This document shows positions 11,801 through 31,728 of a stretch of 64,000 bases of DNA, piece by piece. The notes beneath the pieces are model-generated. The model made no database searches. It worked only from the letters and a program-made list of their open reading frames with translations, and was not told the DNA's origin. Positions within the stretch are counted from its first letter, which is position 1. Each line of letters starts with the position of its first letter. This stretch comes from Pohlia nutans (lineage: Eukaryota > Streptophyta > Bryopsida > Bryales > Mniaceae). Where the stretch lies: assembly GCA_022496805.1 (NCBI GenBank), contig CM040090.1, positions 10,658,001 through 10,722,000 on the forward strand, given 5' to 3'. The translations under genes and the position numbers were made by a program.

Positions 11801-13328
11801 AAAATGATAGACAGGCTGTTCAAGTATACCTTTCTTTGAACAAAGTGAACCTTGGATTTGAGCTGTTGTTTTGATTTATATACGCACAACAATTTTAGTT
11901 TCATTTTATTAAAAGCTTAAATTAAGCAGTCTTCACCTGCATGTTATCCCGTGAAACGTTGTGGTAGTGTTGACGAACGATATAATGGCAAGTTCATGGC
12001 TATGATTTCAGGAAGATGCATATGTGGAGTTTTTACGCATCCGAAAAGTACCCATAGAGGAGAGGCCAAAATCAAATTCAGTCCCTGACGTTGTGCCTGT
12101 GGTATGCGTCATGCTATTCAAAGTTTTAGAAACTTTCTTTCTATTTTTCATTTTCTTTATAGCTCGGCTGTCAAATTTTTTGGTTCCTGAGGATTTGTAA
12201 TGTAGTGTTTCACAATTTGGAGTTAGGGGTTCAGCAGCAGGGCCTTTTATATGTGATGAACTGCCTGTGCTCATTTCACGTTGCTGGCAGTTTCGTGCAG
12301 CTGCTGCTAAAGATAGGGACATTATGGAGAAAGGGTTACGTGCCTTTGTATCATACATACGAGCTTATAAAGAGCATCATTGCACCTTCATCTTTAAGTA
12401 AGTAATGTTTAGTTCCCTAGATGAAGGCAATCGTATCAAGTTGATTTTAGCTGAATGTCCTAGTCATTGGAAGAGTACTATGCTGATGGTTTTGGACGAG
12501 TAGTGTCTGAAGCTATTTATTATAGAAGCAAAAATCTGATAGGTACGTAGCGCATATGATTCAACGAAACTCTTGAATCCGTTATGCCATGTTCTTGTTT
12601 CAAATTTTCTTGTATCTCATTTATTATATCGTCTGCGCTGATCCATTTTGTTGTTTGATATTTTGGATACAAGATGGAAGCAACTGGAGGCAGGGCTGGC
12701 AGCAATGGGGTTTGGACTTCTGCAGTTGCCATCCATGCCTGAGCTGAAGAGGAATGTGATGTCAGTCGCAGGTTTTCAACCTGCCAAGGGAGTTGATGTT
12801 AACTCCGTGCCCTTTAAGTGAGGACTCACTCTTCTTACCCTCTTCTCAATTGCTGCCTCACTGAATATGTATGTATGCTGGAGCGCTGTTGTTCCGTAAC
12901 CCACTTTCATTTGGATGTTTTCTGTCAGGGACAAGGCTAGAGAGAAGCAGCGTCAGAAAAACTTGGCAAATAAACCACCTCGCAAGCCAAGGCTTGAAGA
13001 GCCAGTTCGTGCACCGTTTAAGAAGGACCGAAAAGAAACGGCTGATAAGCGCCGTTTACACCAAAGCAGAGAAGATGAAGATGAAATGAATAGGGAGTAC
13101 CGACTTCTCAAGAAGCTTAAGAAGGGCACTTTGTCAGAGCAGGAATACGACGATGAGGTTATGGGAGAACCTTCTAGCAATGTTAGTGAAGATATAGGTA
13201 ATGTAGATTCGAAGGCTCAAACTAGTGATTCTAAACAGTTGAAAAAATTTGTACAATCAAATAGGTCGCAAGGTAAGGTCAAGAATAGGTCAGCAACAAG
13301 AGCTCCGAAGAAGCGACAACAGTCTTAG
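8860..13328 (+). CDS. RH18: DEAD-box RNA helicase, SPB4/DDX55/RH18 type
   Basis: An ATP-dependent RNA helicase of the nucleolar group needed for 60S ribosomal subunit (27S pre-rRNA) maturation in yeast Spb4 and human DDX55. Exons: 8860-9108, 9866-10102, 10328-10579, 10713-10792, 10954-11059, 11168-11281, 11697-11795, 12012-12101, 12291-12397, 12674-12817, 12929-13328. They total 1878 nt, 625 residues. Visible motifs: Q-motif region [11 protein letters not shown], motif I AATGSGKT (54-61), Ia PTRELASQ, Ib TPGRL, II DEAD (167-170), III SAT (198-200), IV-region [34 protein letters not shown] (about 358-364). The family-specific C-terminal extension [20 protein letters not shown] and [10 protein letters not shown] is present, then a Lys/Arg-rich tail. 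The start ATG has good context (GCCATGG). Intron 1 (757 bp) contains a telomere-like repeat array and a MITE. Orthology to Arabidopsis RH18 rests on motif order from memory. Confidence 0.95.
9200..9842. repeat. Degenerate ~70-80 bp tandem array with CCCTAAA motifs, in helicase intron 1
   Basis: At least five diverged copies of a unit reading roughly CGGATTATACGACAATTTCA then GCAAGGAGCTGAAGATT and CTTAAACCCTAAACC. They start near 9200, 9240, 9317, 9393, 9688 and 9769. Three exact plant telomere-type CCCTAAA repeats occur near 9279-9300. The array is interrupted by the MITE at 9470-9685. Confidence 0.8.
9470..9685. mobile_element. 216-bp TA-flanked MITE, copy 1
   Basis: The element is 216 bp between TA dinucleotides (9468-9469 and 9686-9687). 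Its 26-bp terminal repeats start CTAAATAGGTAGATTAGTGT and match with one difference. Apart from the termini it is almost identical to the copy at 14801-15016, which has exactly the same length. It lies inside the repeat array of helicase intron 1. Confidence 0.85.
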
Positions 13329-13522
13329 AAAAACCCTTTTCTAATCATATTTCTAATCATTATCAGCCTTTTTCTCAGATGCTCTGACCAAGCACTGGCA
13401 TGTCATACTTGGTGTCTGCAGGTCAATGTTGACGAAGTAGCCGTACTTGGTGTCTGCAAATGTTTGCAATGTGAGTTTGGCTTGGCTTAGGATATAATTT
13501 TTGGCCATGACTATGGTTGATT

Positions 13523-13893
13523 GTCCTAAAACCACCAACTTAAGTAATCTGGCCTATTTTTGGCTGTGCTAAATTTGAAAAAAATATATGGCCGCATTTG
13601 AAATAGGTTCTAATGAGGATTGCAAAAATTTGCAACATCTAATTTGCATTTGTCAATTTTATACAAAATTTCAAAGTGGAAAGTAACCTCTAACCCATAC
13701 ATCACATATCAATTTCTTAAGTTCACACTTTGTTCCTAAATTTCGCTCATGAGCTTACCCAAAACCACCACTATTTCTTCGCAATGCTTGGCATGCCATT
13801 GGTTATCTTGAATAGTGAAATTGGTGGGTTTGAGTCTCCATTGTGGTGGCCCCAAGAAAGCTTTACAATTGGGGGAGGTGGTGATTTTAGGAC
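13523..13893. mobile_element. TIR element, GTCCTAAAACCACCA termini
   Basis: GTCCTAAAACCACCA at 13523 is mirrored by GGTGGTGATTTTAGGAC ending at 13893, bounding about 370 bp of non-coding DNA directly downstream of the helicase 3' end. No clear target duplication is visible. It may belong to the group at 14303, which has a similar CCTAAAATCG subterminal stretch. Confidence 0.5.
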
Positions 13894-13924
13894 ATCTTAC
13901 CTTACCTGACATTTAACATCATTA

Positions 13925-14281
13925 GAGCAAGCCCAATAGCATCCTTTTTTCACTCACCAACTCTATTTTTGACTGATAAAGTGCCTCTCGTAGTTTGGAG
14001 TTTGATGTTTCCACACCAAATATTGTCCATATGGCGGAGGTGGTTTCCACATTAAGCACTTTGTCCTACTTTGTGACAAGACCATGCTCCCCAGTTAACT
14101 TTAGTAAACTTATTCTCCATCATTATGATTGTCCCAAGTTGTGACAAAAGTAATAGTTTAAAATTGATTGATGTCCTCTATTCGAGACACGCTTGGTGTT
14201 TGTTGCTGGGGAAGTTCCTAATTCTCTCATACCATCTTGGATGTGGACTTGGTGCACACTGACGAACTGCTGGGCTTGCTC
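13925..14281. mobile_element. Tourist/PIF-Harbinger-like MITE (GAGCAAGCCCA)
   Basis: The 357-bp element starts GAGCAAGCCCA and ends TGGGCTTGCTC. It is flanked on both sides by a direct TTA (13922-13924, 14282-14284), the target-duplication type of PIF/Harbinger. It carries no coding capacity. Confidence 0.8.
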
Positions 14282-14302
14282 TTATGGTCTTGTCCAAAAC
14301 TG

Positions 14303-14578
14303 TAAGGTAGTAACACCTAAAATCGCCACTTTAACTGTTGTGCCTACTTGTTATTTTTAGAATTGTCAAATTCCTTAATGTTATTGTGAGCAAGTTCAAG
14401 AGGATTCCAGCGCACCAAAGAATGCGTGATTTGGATATTGTATACAAAAGTTATAAAGGGTCAAAGTTTCATTAGTAGACGATCTAAAATTGCCAACTAG
14501 TCCAGCAGTAAATGGGCAAAAAGTACAATCTAGAACTGGGCAGGTGGGTCAAGTGCGATTTTGGGTGTTCCCACCTTA
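14303..14578. mobile_element. TA-flanked AGGT-type MITE, copy 3
   Basis: TAAGGTAGTAACACCTAAAA at 14303 faces an imperfect complement ending ACCTTA at 14578; about 21 of 26 bases match. TA is on both sides of AGGT...ACCT. Confidence 0.7.
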
Positions 14579-14800
14579 TTCCAACCAATGAAACTAAGGA
14601 CAAAGAAACGTGCTATTTCTCTGCTTTCCAGCACAAAAACTCTGCAGTTGGAACACGCCACCTAGGCAAAAGTAGGAAAAAATTCTTGCAGAAATTAATT
14701 AATGCGTAATGTATGATCTGTCAGTATAGATCCAAGTGAGCATTACTCATGCACAGCATGTAGGATGAGAAAATTACATCACTTCCCAGTGTCATGTCTA

Positions 14801-15016
14801 CACTAAATAGTATATTTAGTGTGAGATAATTATAAGATTTGAAAATGTTATAGATTTTTACTCTTGACAAATTTTTTTACCAAAGACATTGATTCCAATA
14901 CTATTGAAAGATCCCCATCTTGACCAATATAGAGGGTAAAAGAATTGGTCAACAGTAAAAACTTACAACATGTTTATGTAAATTAGTGTATCTCACACTA
15001 AATATACTATTTAGAG
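14801..15016. mobile_element. 216-bp TA-flanked MITE, copy 2
   Basis: This copy is the same length as the one at 9470-9685, with a perfect 26-bp inverted repeat starting CTAAATAGTATATTTAGTGT (14803-14828 and 14989-15014) and TA at both borders (14799-14800, 15017-15018). The interior differs at few positions; the main one is an A/T run (A8T2 in copy 1, A3T7 here). Confidence 0.85.
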
Positions 15017-15077
15017 TAGTTCAGAATCCATGCTTGCTACACTCGAATCTGACCCCCACTGGTCCCAAAGTTTTGAC

Positions 15078-15444
15078 TAAGGTAGAGACACCTATTGATG
15101 ACAGTATAAGAGATGTGGTACCTTGGGAGTGCAGGCAACATGGAACGAAATCATGAATGTCTTAGCAAATCTAGGAGGAAGTGTTGGGCCTTGGAATTAA
15201 ATTTTTTGGAAGCATGAGCAATTTTACATGAATTTTTGAAGCAAGGGTGTTGTAGACACCTATTCTAAGTTGTAGACTTACCCAAAAGAAACAAAGGACA
15301 AACTGTGAAGCAACATTGAATTGGACCAATTGTGAAGCAACAAGTGGGAAGTTGCCGGCAACTTTCAAACTTATCACGGTTCATTTATGGTTCAAAAGTA
15401 GCTGGCGACAATGGGTAGCTGGCAACAATAGGTGTTGCTACCTG
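15078..15444. mobile_element. TA-flanked AGGT-type MITE, copy 4
   Basis: TAAGGTAGAGACACCTATTG at 15078 is mirrored by CAATAGGTGTTGCTACCT ending near 15443. The interior matches copy 2 (6808-7198) over about 180 bp, while the terminal repeats differ. The right TA has been lost (GG instead). Confidence 0.7.
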
Positions 15445-15503
15445 GTAATGCCATGGTCTCAATGTGTGACAAACTTTAAAGTGTGCCACAGTCAATGATG
15501 AGA

Positions 15504-15928
15504 TAAGGTAGACAACCTGTTTCCGATCAGGCCCCAATCACGCAGTATAGGGCTACCTATTTCCGTGAATAGGCTTACATTATTTTTGAATTCATTTGTA
15601 AACGGTGACAAAAACATGTTTCTTCTTAATATGGAATGGTTGGCACCAAGAATGGAAACTTGTGGCCGAGTTAGTATGATATCATGTGTTCTCGAAATCT
15701 AGTTTTATAGTTCTTGGAAATAGGTCAGCCTATATTGCGAGAACGGGTTGGAGAGAATCTTCACTTTGAAAATTTGTAGTAAATTGAATATTGCCCCAAA
15801 ATTTGTTCAAAAATATGTAACCTTCTTCAAATCTATTTCCCTACACTGCAAAATTATTTGCCTATTCGTTACTCCACCGGAAGTATGTTGAATTGCTTAA
15901 CGTGATCGGAAACAGGTCGTCTACCTTA
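15504..15928. mobile_element. TA-flanked AGGT-type MITE, copy 5
   Basis: TAAGGTAGACAACCTGTTTC at 15504 and its complement ending 15928 form a 26-bp inverted repeat with one mismatch, enclosing 425 bp. The interior is not obviously related to copies 2 and 4. No reading frame. Confidence 0.75.
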
Positions 15929-16503
15929 GTCCACCTTCAATTCTTTTTGACAACTGGGGAAAGTTACATAACATTCTTGAAAATAATAAACCCTCATCAA
16001 TAAAATAAACTCACAATGAACATCAATAAAATATATATGGCACTTTTTGACTTACTGGGAGTTATCCAATATTCTTAGGATAGCGAATGAATTATTGTTT
16101 CCAATAAATAAACATGTTGCTATGGACCTACAAAGAGGTTTGATTGTAAATACCTACCTCATAACCACCTACCTCCATTCACATCATGTAGATGCCTTCA
16201 ATGACTAACCTAACACCATCCACTTGTAATCGGACCCAAAGAACTAAAAATTTATCACTTGCGATTCAATCAAGACTCAGGACAGGAGGGTAGAATTGAG
16301 TCTTCCATTGTGTAATTCACGATAACATTGTGTAAAAAAGAACACTACCTCATGTCACAAGCGAAATACTTTATAACTATCTTTTCACTTTCAAAATACA
16401 TATAAATTACATTTTGTTTGGAAAATGAATAAATTACATAGTTATTCATGAATCTTGTTTTTTTATCAACCAAAGGTTGATTTTCCAGGCTGAAAGAGAC
16501 TAT

Positions 16504-17320
16504 TTAACCTTTTAGTGCTCAAGTGACCACTTTGTGGTCTTTCATGTGTTGAAAATGTGAAGAACGGAAAATCCGTTAGGAATTGGATTTTGAATTGTGA
16601 AATTCAGATTTGGAGACTTATAATACACATCTTTTAGAAAAAGAAAATTTCAATTTGAAGTTGTGTAACTATCAAAAATACCTATGAACAAAACAAAAAT
16701 TCATTGCAAATACTTGAAAATAAAGTAAATACTTAAAAAAGAAAACACATTTACCATGCGGTATTTCATGTGTTTAGAAGTTTGTTATCTTATTTTATTT
16801 TTTGGGATTGTGTTTTTTGTTCATGTTCCATTAGTGTATGTATTCCAATCTTGATCTATGTACCTACTCCTTTCATATTTTAACGTATAATTTTCTTGTC
16901 CTAAACCATACATGGATAAATCACTCTCACTTATAAAATTCACAATAATTATGTGTCACTCTCACTTACCATGAAAGATTGCAACGAGGAGGTGTTGAGA
17001 TAGGTCATTGCTGAACATCTTCACTTTCATTTTAGAAAATTTAACCCAAATTCTATTTAGCGTTAAAGTCACACACCCTCCAAAATCTCATTTTTGAGCC
17101 TGCATTATACGGTTCTAACATACTATGATCTTTCAATCCCACCATCGAATGATTGATTTCTCTAATTTTTGCAGAATGTCTCCACTCTAGCTGATAATAC
17201 AATTGTATAGTTACCTTCTAATTGAATCCATTCTATTTCTGGTAGTATCAATCATAGTGAAAAAACCCAGTGAAGTCTAGTGAACCCAACTACATAGTAC
17301 CCTGAACAGTAAAGGATTAA
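16504..17320. mobile_element. TTAA-flanked element, piggyBac-like (CCTTTTAGTG)
   Basis: TTAA (16504-16507) is followed by CCTTTTAGTG; the right end reads CAGTAAAGGA then TTAA (17317-17320), an imperfect inverted repeat. Length is about 817 bp. An interior stretch near 16745-16880 matches, on the opposite strand, about 38290-38400 next to another TTAA terminus, so the two are relatives. No transposase is present. Confidence 0.6.
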
Positions 17321-17658
17321 AGGCAATGATCTTAAAACCACTTTATGACATTTAGAACATTATGCGATCTCCCACATAAATGATATCTACTTTTGCTATC
17401 TAGTGCATACAATACTCACGATACCTCTATATATCCGGCAATACCCTCGATATATTAAGGTGATATCATGATGATATCCACGGATATCACCTCATGAAGT
17501 TGCTACATATTTACATCATGATGAGCATTCTCACTACATTTCAATTTTTTTTCATTTTCATTCTTTGTATGTTTAGCAGCTCCATTTTTTTTGGGTAGAA
17601 ATCCAGCTAATTTTAGCCAGTTTTGAGATCACTGGTTAAAGAGATAGCCCAAGCTCTT

Positions 17659-17918
17659 AGAGTTATTTGTAAAGGCATCCGGTCTTCTGTAATGCTTTTT
17701 TCATGGACCAGAGCTAGTACCAGAGCACTCTGACACCACTTCTCCTCATGGTCCCACCCCACTATCCAATTCTTCTACCTCCCTCCAAATTTTTATGAAT
17801 AAAAATTTCAATCCATCCAGTTTTCTATTTTTGGTCTACAATAAGATCATGCCGATCCTCTCCTTTCCATTTTACAGGTCAAAAAGAAAGGGATTTGAGG
17901 GACTTTACAAATAACTCT
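17659..17918. mobile_element. TIR element, AGAGTTATTTGTAAAG termini
   Basis: A perfect 16-bp inverted repeat encloses 260 bp and is bordered by CTT on both sides (17656-17658, 17919-17921), a candidate 3-bp target duplication. It is non-coding. The superfamily is open; the duplication length would allow PIF/Harbinger or CACTA. Confidence 0.6.
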
Positions 17919-18900
17919 CTTGTCATAGAGAAGTTCGGTAGTTCAGTCAACGCCGACAGCGAGCACGACGCATAAGTGTCTAGTGCACCTGTAAGCTTCT
18001 TTTGATTAATTTATTCGTGAATGGAATGCGTGTCACTAAGAATCTATGAAGCACAACTGAGGTGCCAGTCATTGACTTTGACCAATTGGGTGTGTCAGGA
18101 TGTCAGGAGTGACGATCATGAACGTGCCAGTCCGTCACTTACAATTGCAAGTTGCCATAAAGGACTTTGATCCGACGTCGTTGTCAACATGTTATCGACA
18201 CTAAAGTGTCGTCCAAAGAGTGATCGAGTCCAAACAACCACGTTTTTAGTTGTGCTTGTTTTTGTTTGAATTCGGTAGGTCACTGACCGTTGGCTTTGGT
18301 GGGTTTCTTTCGCATTGAAATAAGTTTTCATTTTGTGACCAAAAAGAATGAAATGAATTCCTGCGATTGACCTCTGTCGTCTGACGGATACATAAAGATT
18401 GTATGCTCTGGAACAAACTCTCAATGCTACGCTGGAGCTGGACTAGCTGTATCTCTGGAGCTGGATCGCTAGCTCTTGTATATATGCGGAGCTCAGTGCA
18501 AACAACTTCTGGTACGCAAATATCCCAATAGTCATTGCTAGCTAGCTAGCTAGCTTCAGCATATATTCTGTCGTAACTTGCTCGTGAGCAGACCAGTTCT
18601 AGTAATTGAAACACAACAGTCAAAATCCAGTCATGCATCTCTCTGAAACCATCTTCTCCCTCAAGCGATTACTCCAGCTCGCTCAGCCCTGAGTCCAAGT
18701 TGTACTTGAGACTATCCTTTTCTCCCTTTTGAATTGTACTTGCTTGAGGATTTGCAGTCCCTTGCAATCCCGGAGCGTCAGTGCAACGAGTTTAGGTCAC
18801 TTACCGTACTATTATACACTGTAGTGCACATTGCCGTGACCTACACTCGTCTGATCATTCCCGTTATCGAACTGATTTAGTATAAGTTGGCAACTGATCT

Positions 18901-19082
18901 CGTATGCGATTCCCTGTGAGATTTCCCTGCGAGTCTCACTTTTCCCACTGAGTCTTGCAGCTGCTTATTCACCAATTTAATGTTGACTTATCTGCTTGTA
19001 AAAAGAAAGTTTAACAAGTGTCAACTCTTGAGGCTCGGTGGGAAAAGTGACACTGAAAGGGAAACCATTATGAGCTCCCTGT
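18901..19082. mobile_element. Foldback element family 2, copy 1
   Basis: An inner hairpin of 143 bp (18922-19064) has arms of about 35 bp around TCACTTTTCCCAC and its complement. The same 143-bp hairpin occurs at 23787-23929. Homology extends some 20 bp beyond each side. It lies about 180 bp upstream of the oxidase start codon, so it may affect that promoter. Confidence 0.7.
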
Positions 19083-19258
19083 GTGAAAGCGAATTCTAGC
19101 ATGTGTATTTTTGGACAAACTATGAATTGTTAAAGTGCTGATCATACACTGCAGTGTCCGCAGAGGTGCATACTGATGGTGGGATTTTTGGGGTCACTTA
19201 CGTAATGATAAATTTTGAACACTCTGTTTGGGAACATGGGATTCTGTAGGCAAACACA

Positions 19259-27246
<7,988 letters not shown>

Positions 27247-27295
27247 GCTTGTTTTGCTTTGTGTTGCACTAGAAGGAAATGTGTCGTTTTTCACT

Positions 27296-27591
27296 TAAGG
27301 TCAAGGCACCCAAAACCGATCAAATAAGACATGTACTATACTTGGGATAGATGAATCGATATTTTGATTAATTTCCTCTTTTAGCACTAAAAAAATTAAG
27401 AAGTTTTCATATTTGATAATTGTTTGAAGAAGTACAAATTTTTTAAGTGGAAGTTGTAGGTTTACCAAAAATCGATCATATGCTCTAATGTACAAATGAG
27501 GTACATCTTCCCTTCCAAAATCTAGAAATTAGGCAAGAATTTAGAGTGGTTGGTTTTGTATACCTGGTCGGGAATGGGTGTCTCAACCTTA
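27296..27591. mobile_element. TA-flanked AGGT-type MITE, copy 7
   Basis: The 296-bp element has imperfect inverted termini (TAAGGTCAAGGCACCCAAAA; complement GGGTGTCTCAACCTTA). Its interior is homologous to copy 6 near 27481-27541. It starts 50 bp after the oxidase stop codon, probably in the 3' UTR, and interrupts a repeat whose unoccupied version lies at 20745-20875. Confidence 0.8.
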
Positions 27592-27843
27592 CTGCAAATG
27601 AAAAAGAAATGAAACGGTGCCAGGCACATGGGTTGTGTTAGTGCTGATGAGTAGTTTTGGTCACAAGAAGACAAAAACGTAAGTATAATATTCTCTGTTC
27701 CCACGAAATGAGGAATAAAAAACGACAGGTTTGCTACTAGTGTTGGATCTTGTTTGCAAATGAAAAAGGATCCCAATGTATCTTTGTAACTATGTGTTTT
27801 ATGACAATGTCAGTGAACAGATATAGCCTCTTCTTCCTAAATC

Positions 27844-28228
27844 TAAGGTGGAGGCATCAATACTTATCAGTGTTAGGATTTTTGACCTATTTAGAGCGAT
27901 GGCTTTCAATGATAAAAAAAATTGTAGCACATAAAGCTTTGGGTTTAATAACCAAACCCAATTTTTAATTAATTTTGTCACAATGTATGATTTTGTTCTA
28001 AATTTTCAAAGTTGATCTGCATAAACCACTATTGATGTTCGTAGGGGAATCAATACTTGTTTTTTTAATTTCTAGTCCAATCATTTTGCTAACTGGCATT
28101 CATAATTGATCACCAAACTGCTACAACTAATGATTGTGATAATTTGATTGGAAACTCATGAAGTTGAAACAGGTGCTTGTATAGGTGACCGGAATTAGTC
28201 CCTAACAGGTTCCGATGCTTCTACCTTA
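27844..28228. mobile_element. TA-flanked AGGT-type MITE, copy 8
   Basis: TAAGGTGGAGGCATC at 27844 and GATGCTTCTACCTTA ending 28228 match at 13 of 15 positions and bound 385 bp. Non-coding. Confidence 0.6.
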
Positions 28229-29699
28229 GCCTTGCACATTTAAATTAAAATCATTACGCTCTTTCCATGTATCTACCTTGTCCAAAGAAATAGTGCGGAA
28301 TAAAGTGTGGACATGCCTAAAACCACCCAAGACCCAATTTTGCACCCAATTTCATCTTGGGATTTTCCAAAAATGACCATGGAATCATGGGCCTATGACC
28401 ATGGAATCATGCTTTACTTGTCACACTCAATTTTTCCACTATAAATAATACAACAATCAGAATTTATATTTTTAGTAGATGAAGCCACGTGTCTACTACA
28501 AATCATGAGTTTTTGACATAAATTTTGGTGAGATCTTGAAATTACTATGATTTTTTGAAGTGATTGTAAAGAAAATTCATATCAATTACAAAGTGCACTA
28601 AAAAATTCCAATTTTTTATACCAAAGGTGTAAATTACAATGAAGAAAAGTTTAGTAAATGAAAATCATCTATATGTCTAAATTTAGAAATTTTTGCTACA
28701 CCATGGTAATATTCATCAAACTTGTGATTGCAATAAAACATTCAATTTTCAAAGTTTTTCAAAAATTCAAAAGTGAAGTAGAAACTAGTCTTAGCAAGCT
28801 TCATTTTGTTAATTAAGTTCAAATGCAATAGAACTCATTTTCATGGCCTAAATTTAGTTTATGTAAAACAAGCAGAAAATACAAAATACACCACACTACC
28901 ATTTTATGACTCTTTTTGTGGTTGGGACCCCATATAAAACCCAAAAATATCTTGAATGATCTGAATTTTACTTGAGGAGGTGGCATGAACAAGCAAAATC
29001 CTTCACACAAAAAATGGATGGAAATCATCCATGCAGTACTTGAAATTGAATAGTGAATTACATTCATAAGCCTGCTTTTGGCCTCTAAAGCGTTTAAGGG
29101 TTAACAAATTCTTTATCCACAACATTTGGTCTCTTATATATGATGATACATGTACGTGTTTACACATGAATATTAAAAAAAATTGTGAATATGTAGTCAT
29201 GACAACTCTTGCAAAGTAGTAGAGATAGAACCTCTTTCCTTCTACTTGGTTTATAAAAGACCTTCACTAAATCTAAGGTAAATACTAAGGCAGAGAGTAT
29301 AGGTGACTAGCTGCTTGACTATTTATGTAAGTCTCATTACAAATAGGAAAAAAAATACAGGTGCTGAAGGCTTAAGGTGGCGGGTATAGGGGTGGATACC
29401 CTAGATGAGATTTAGTAGAAAATGGCTAGAAAAAAAAGTGCGAATACCTTTTGAAGGACAAATTTTTAGGGTAAACTTCATGATGGAGGCCAAAAGCTAG
29501 TGCGCATCATCAGCAGCGATGCATTAGTTATCCGAAGCCTCTGCTGCACTCGAAGCTCATCGCTGTTGCTGAGCTGTGCTCTTGCGATCATCACAGACAT
29601 CACAATTCAGTTAGTGAAGGTGGAGAGAGCAGATACTGCAGATCATAAGGAAAAAAAAAAAAAAAAAAACGGACTCTGAGGTATACAGATTTAGGGGTT
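28229..29699. other. AT-rich spacer with an orphan TTAA element end
   Basis: No gene is supported. AGCGTTTAAGGGTTAA (ending 29104) looks like the right terminus of a TTAA-flanked element, but no left terminus was found upstream. A pure A run of about 21 bases lies near 29650. Confidence 0.4.
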
Positions 29700-29707
29700 T
29701 AGGGTTT
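29700..29707 (-). promoter_or_regulatory. Telo-box-like motif (TAGGGTTT)
   Basis: TAGGGTTT (AAACCCTA on the other strand) lies about 140 bp upstream of the thymidine kinase start. Telo-boxes are associated with growth-related plant genes. No obvious E2F site was seen next to it. Confidence 0.4.
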
Positions 29708-29844
29708 TTCCGATCAAAGTTGCAGCGATACGCCTGGCGAGTTGCTGTTTCTGTAGCTTTCTGTAACACTTTGTTTGCTAGCTTCTCGGCTATGGACTCT
29801 GCTCCTTTCATGATCCGCTCGTCGTCTTGATTAGGGCTTTAAGA

Positions 29845-31728
29845 ATGCAAATTCTGGACGCGCATCATCTGTCCTCCATGGCTGCGCGCACCTGCCGCGT
29901 GCTCTCCGCATGCGGTATTAAGCTTCCTGGAGGATTCTGCAGAACAGGGCCGCCTTCTACTGCCTCCTTTCGACTTGTGGCTGCCGTGCCATGTGCCGTG
30001 CCACGGTACTCTGTGCGTGGATTTGCTCCTTGTCGAGCTGCAGCTCGGGAACAGGGGAATGGAAACGAGTCCTTGGCCTCAAACGATTTTGTGCGGGACA
30101 ATGTGGGAGGCATTCATGTGATCACAGGTCCAATGTTCGCTGGGAAAACTACCGCTCTCTTGAAACGCATTCGACAGGAGGCTGATGCTGGCAGGTATCG
30201 ATTTCCTCGGTTTTTAGGGTTTAGGGTTTAAGGCCACCAATACTCATATTTTGGGAGGTATTAATATTGCTATTAATCGGATACCTTTGGGTGTTTTGAT
30301 ACTAAAGTGACTACCAAAATTAGCCACAAGTCTAATTTGTCAAGCCATTACAGACATGTCAAGTGAGTGCTGAGTCTTTGCTTTATTACACATTTGTAGA
30401 CATCCATCTCATCGGTTTCCAACTTTGTACAAAGCTTTATGAAGTACAATATGTAGCCTATGTCATTTGGCCAGTTTTGTAGCTACTACTTCAATACTTA
30501 TCTTCTTAGCACTTCCACATTCTTTTGTCCAGTATTTCATTAGACTGTTATGGTGAAGTATTGAGGACCTTGTGTGGGCGTTGGTTGTAGGAGGGTGAGT
30601 TTGGTGAAATCGGATAAAGACAACAGATATGCTGTTTCGGCAGTGGTCTCTCACGATGGGGTTCAAATGCCATGTGTGGCTGTCCCAAGTCTTGCAGCTT
30701 TCAGAGAGCATGTCGGAGAAGAAGAATACGGACAGGTCTGTAAAATCTTATTCAATTTGCCCTCAGTTTTTCATTTTTCTGTAGCCACATGCTCAGCTAT
30801 AGACAGGAGCTTCAGGCCTCCTGTAGATACTATCAGTTTTGCTAAATGTGACCATTTCTGAAACTCAGATTAGTCTTACATCATGTTGGGAGTTCTTTCC
30901 ACTTATCATTTGCAGATGGACGTTATTGGAATCGACGAAGCTCAGTTTTTTGACGACCTCGTAGAGTTTTGTCAAAGTGCTGCCGACCTCGACAATAAAA
31001 TAGTCATTGTCGCTGGACTCGATGGTGATTTTCTAAGGTATGTCCTAGTAAAGATAGTTTTTTTTTATCATCCGCCTGGTTGTAGGGTATGGTCCAGTAC
31101 TTCTTGCACTTTGGAAAATTACTGTCAGTTCAAGTCTAACGCCAATAAGGTAGTGAACCTATCGTCGTGGGTTGAAAAGTCACCCATGTACAATGCAAGT
31201 GTCATCCAAACACGTAACTTCTAAGAACTAAGATACTTCTAGTTTCACAGTCAAAGATGCTACTCATGTTTCAAGATAGTGATTGGGACCCTCCTGTTTG
31301 AAACAATTCATAATACATATTTTAGTGCGTTGGAATCCTCTCGAGAAACATGCCCTCTAAGCAAATTAGTGGGAACTATTCAAAACAGCTGAAAGCCATG
31401 GGATCGGGTTCTTTAACTGAGTACTGTTGTAGATCCTTGTGCTGATGTTCTTCACTTTTGCAGACCCAGATTTGGAGGTGCGCTTGATCTGATACCTTTG
31501 GCAGACTCGGTGACGAAGCTTCATGCACGATGTGAGCTTTGCAATCAACCAGCTCCTTTTACCTTCCGCAAGACCGTCGACACTGAGACTGAGATAATAG
31601 GTGGGGCAGATGTCTACATGCCAGTGTGTCGACATCATTTTGTGAGCGGACAGTGTGCTGTTGAAACTGCTCGCAGTGTAGTACTGCAGGTTCAGCCGTT
31701 GCAGCCCACCAAGTCCAGAGTGAAGTAG
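29845..31728 (+). CDS. TK1: Thymidine kinase (TK1 type) with N-terminal extension
   Basis: It phosphorylates thymidine to dTMP in the nucleotide salvage pathway. Exons: 29845-30194, 30591-30735, 30916-31037, 31464-31728, total 882 nt, 293 residues. A second in-frame ATG at 29878 (context CCATGG) would give 282 residues. Visible features: P-loop GPMFAGKTT (about 95-103), KSDKDNRY, catalytic-site motif IDEAQFF, AGLDGDF, the zinc half-site [14 protein letters not shown] and the lasso-loop motif [13 protein letters not shown] with its Cys. The catalytic core starts near residue 89. The preceding ~85 residues are rich in Ala, Arg, Ser and Cys and poor in acids until residue 75, as in organelle transit peptides of plant thymidine kinases. 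Plastid and/or mitochondrial targeting is therefore inferred. Intron 1 contains telomere-like TTTAGGG repeats near 30212-30230. Confidence 0.95.
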
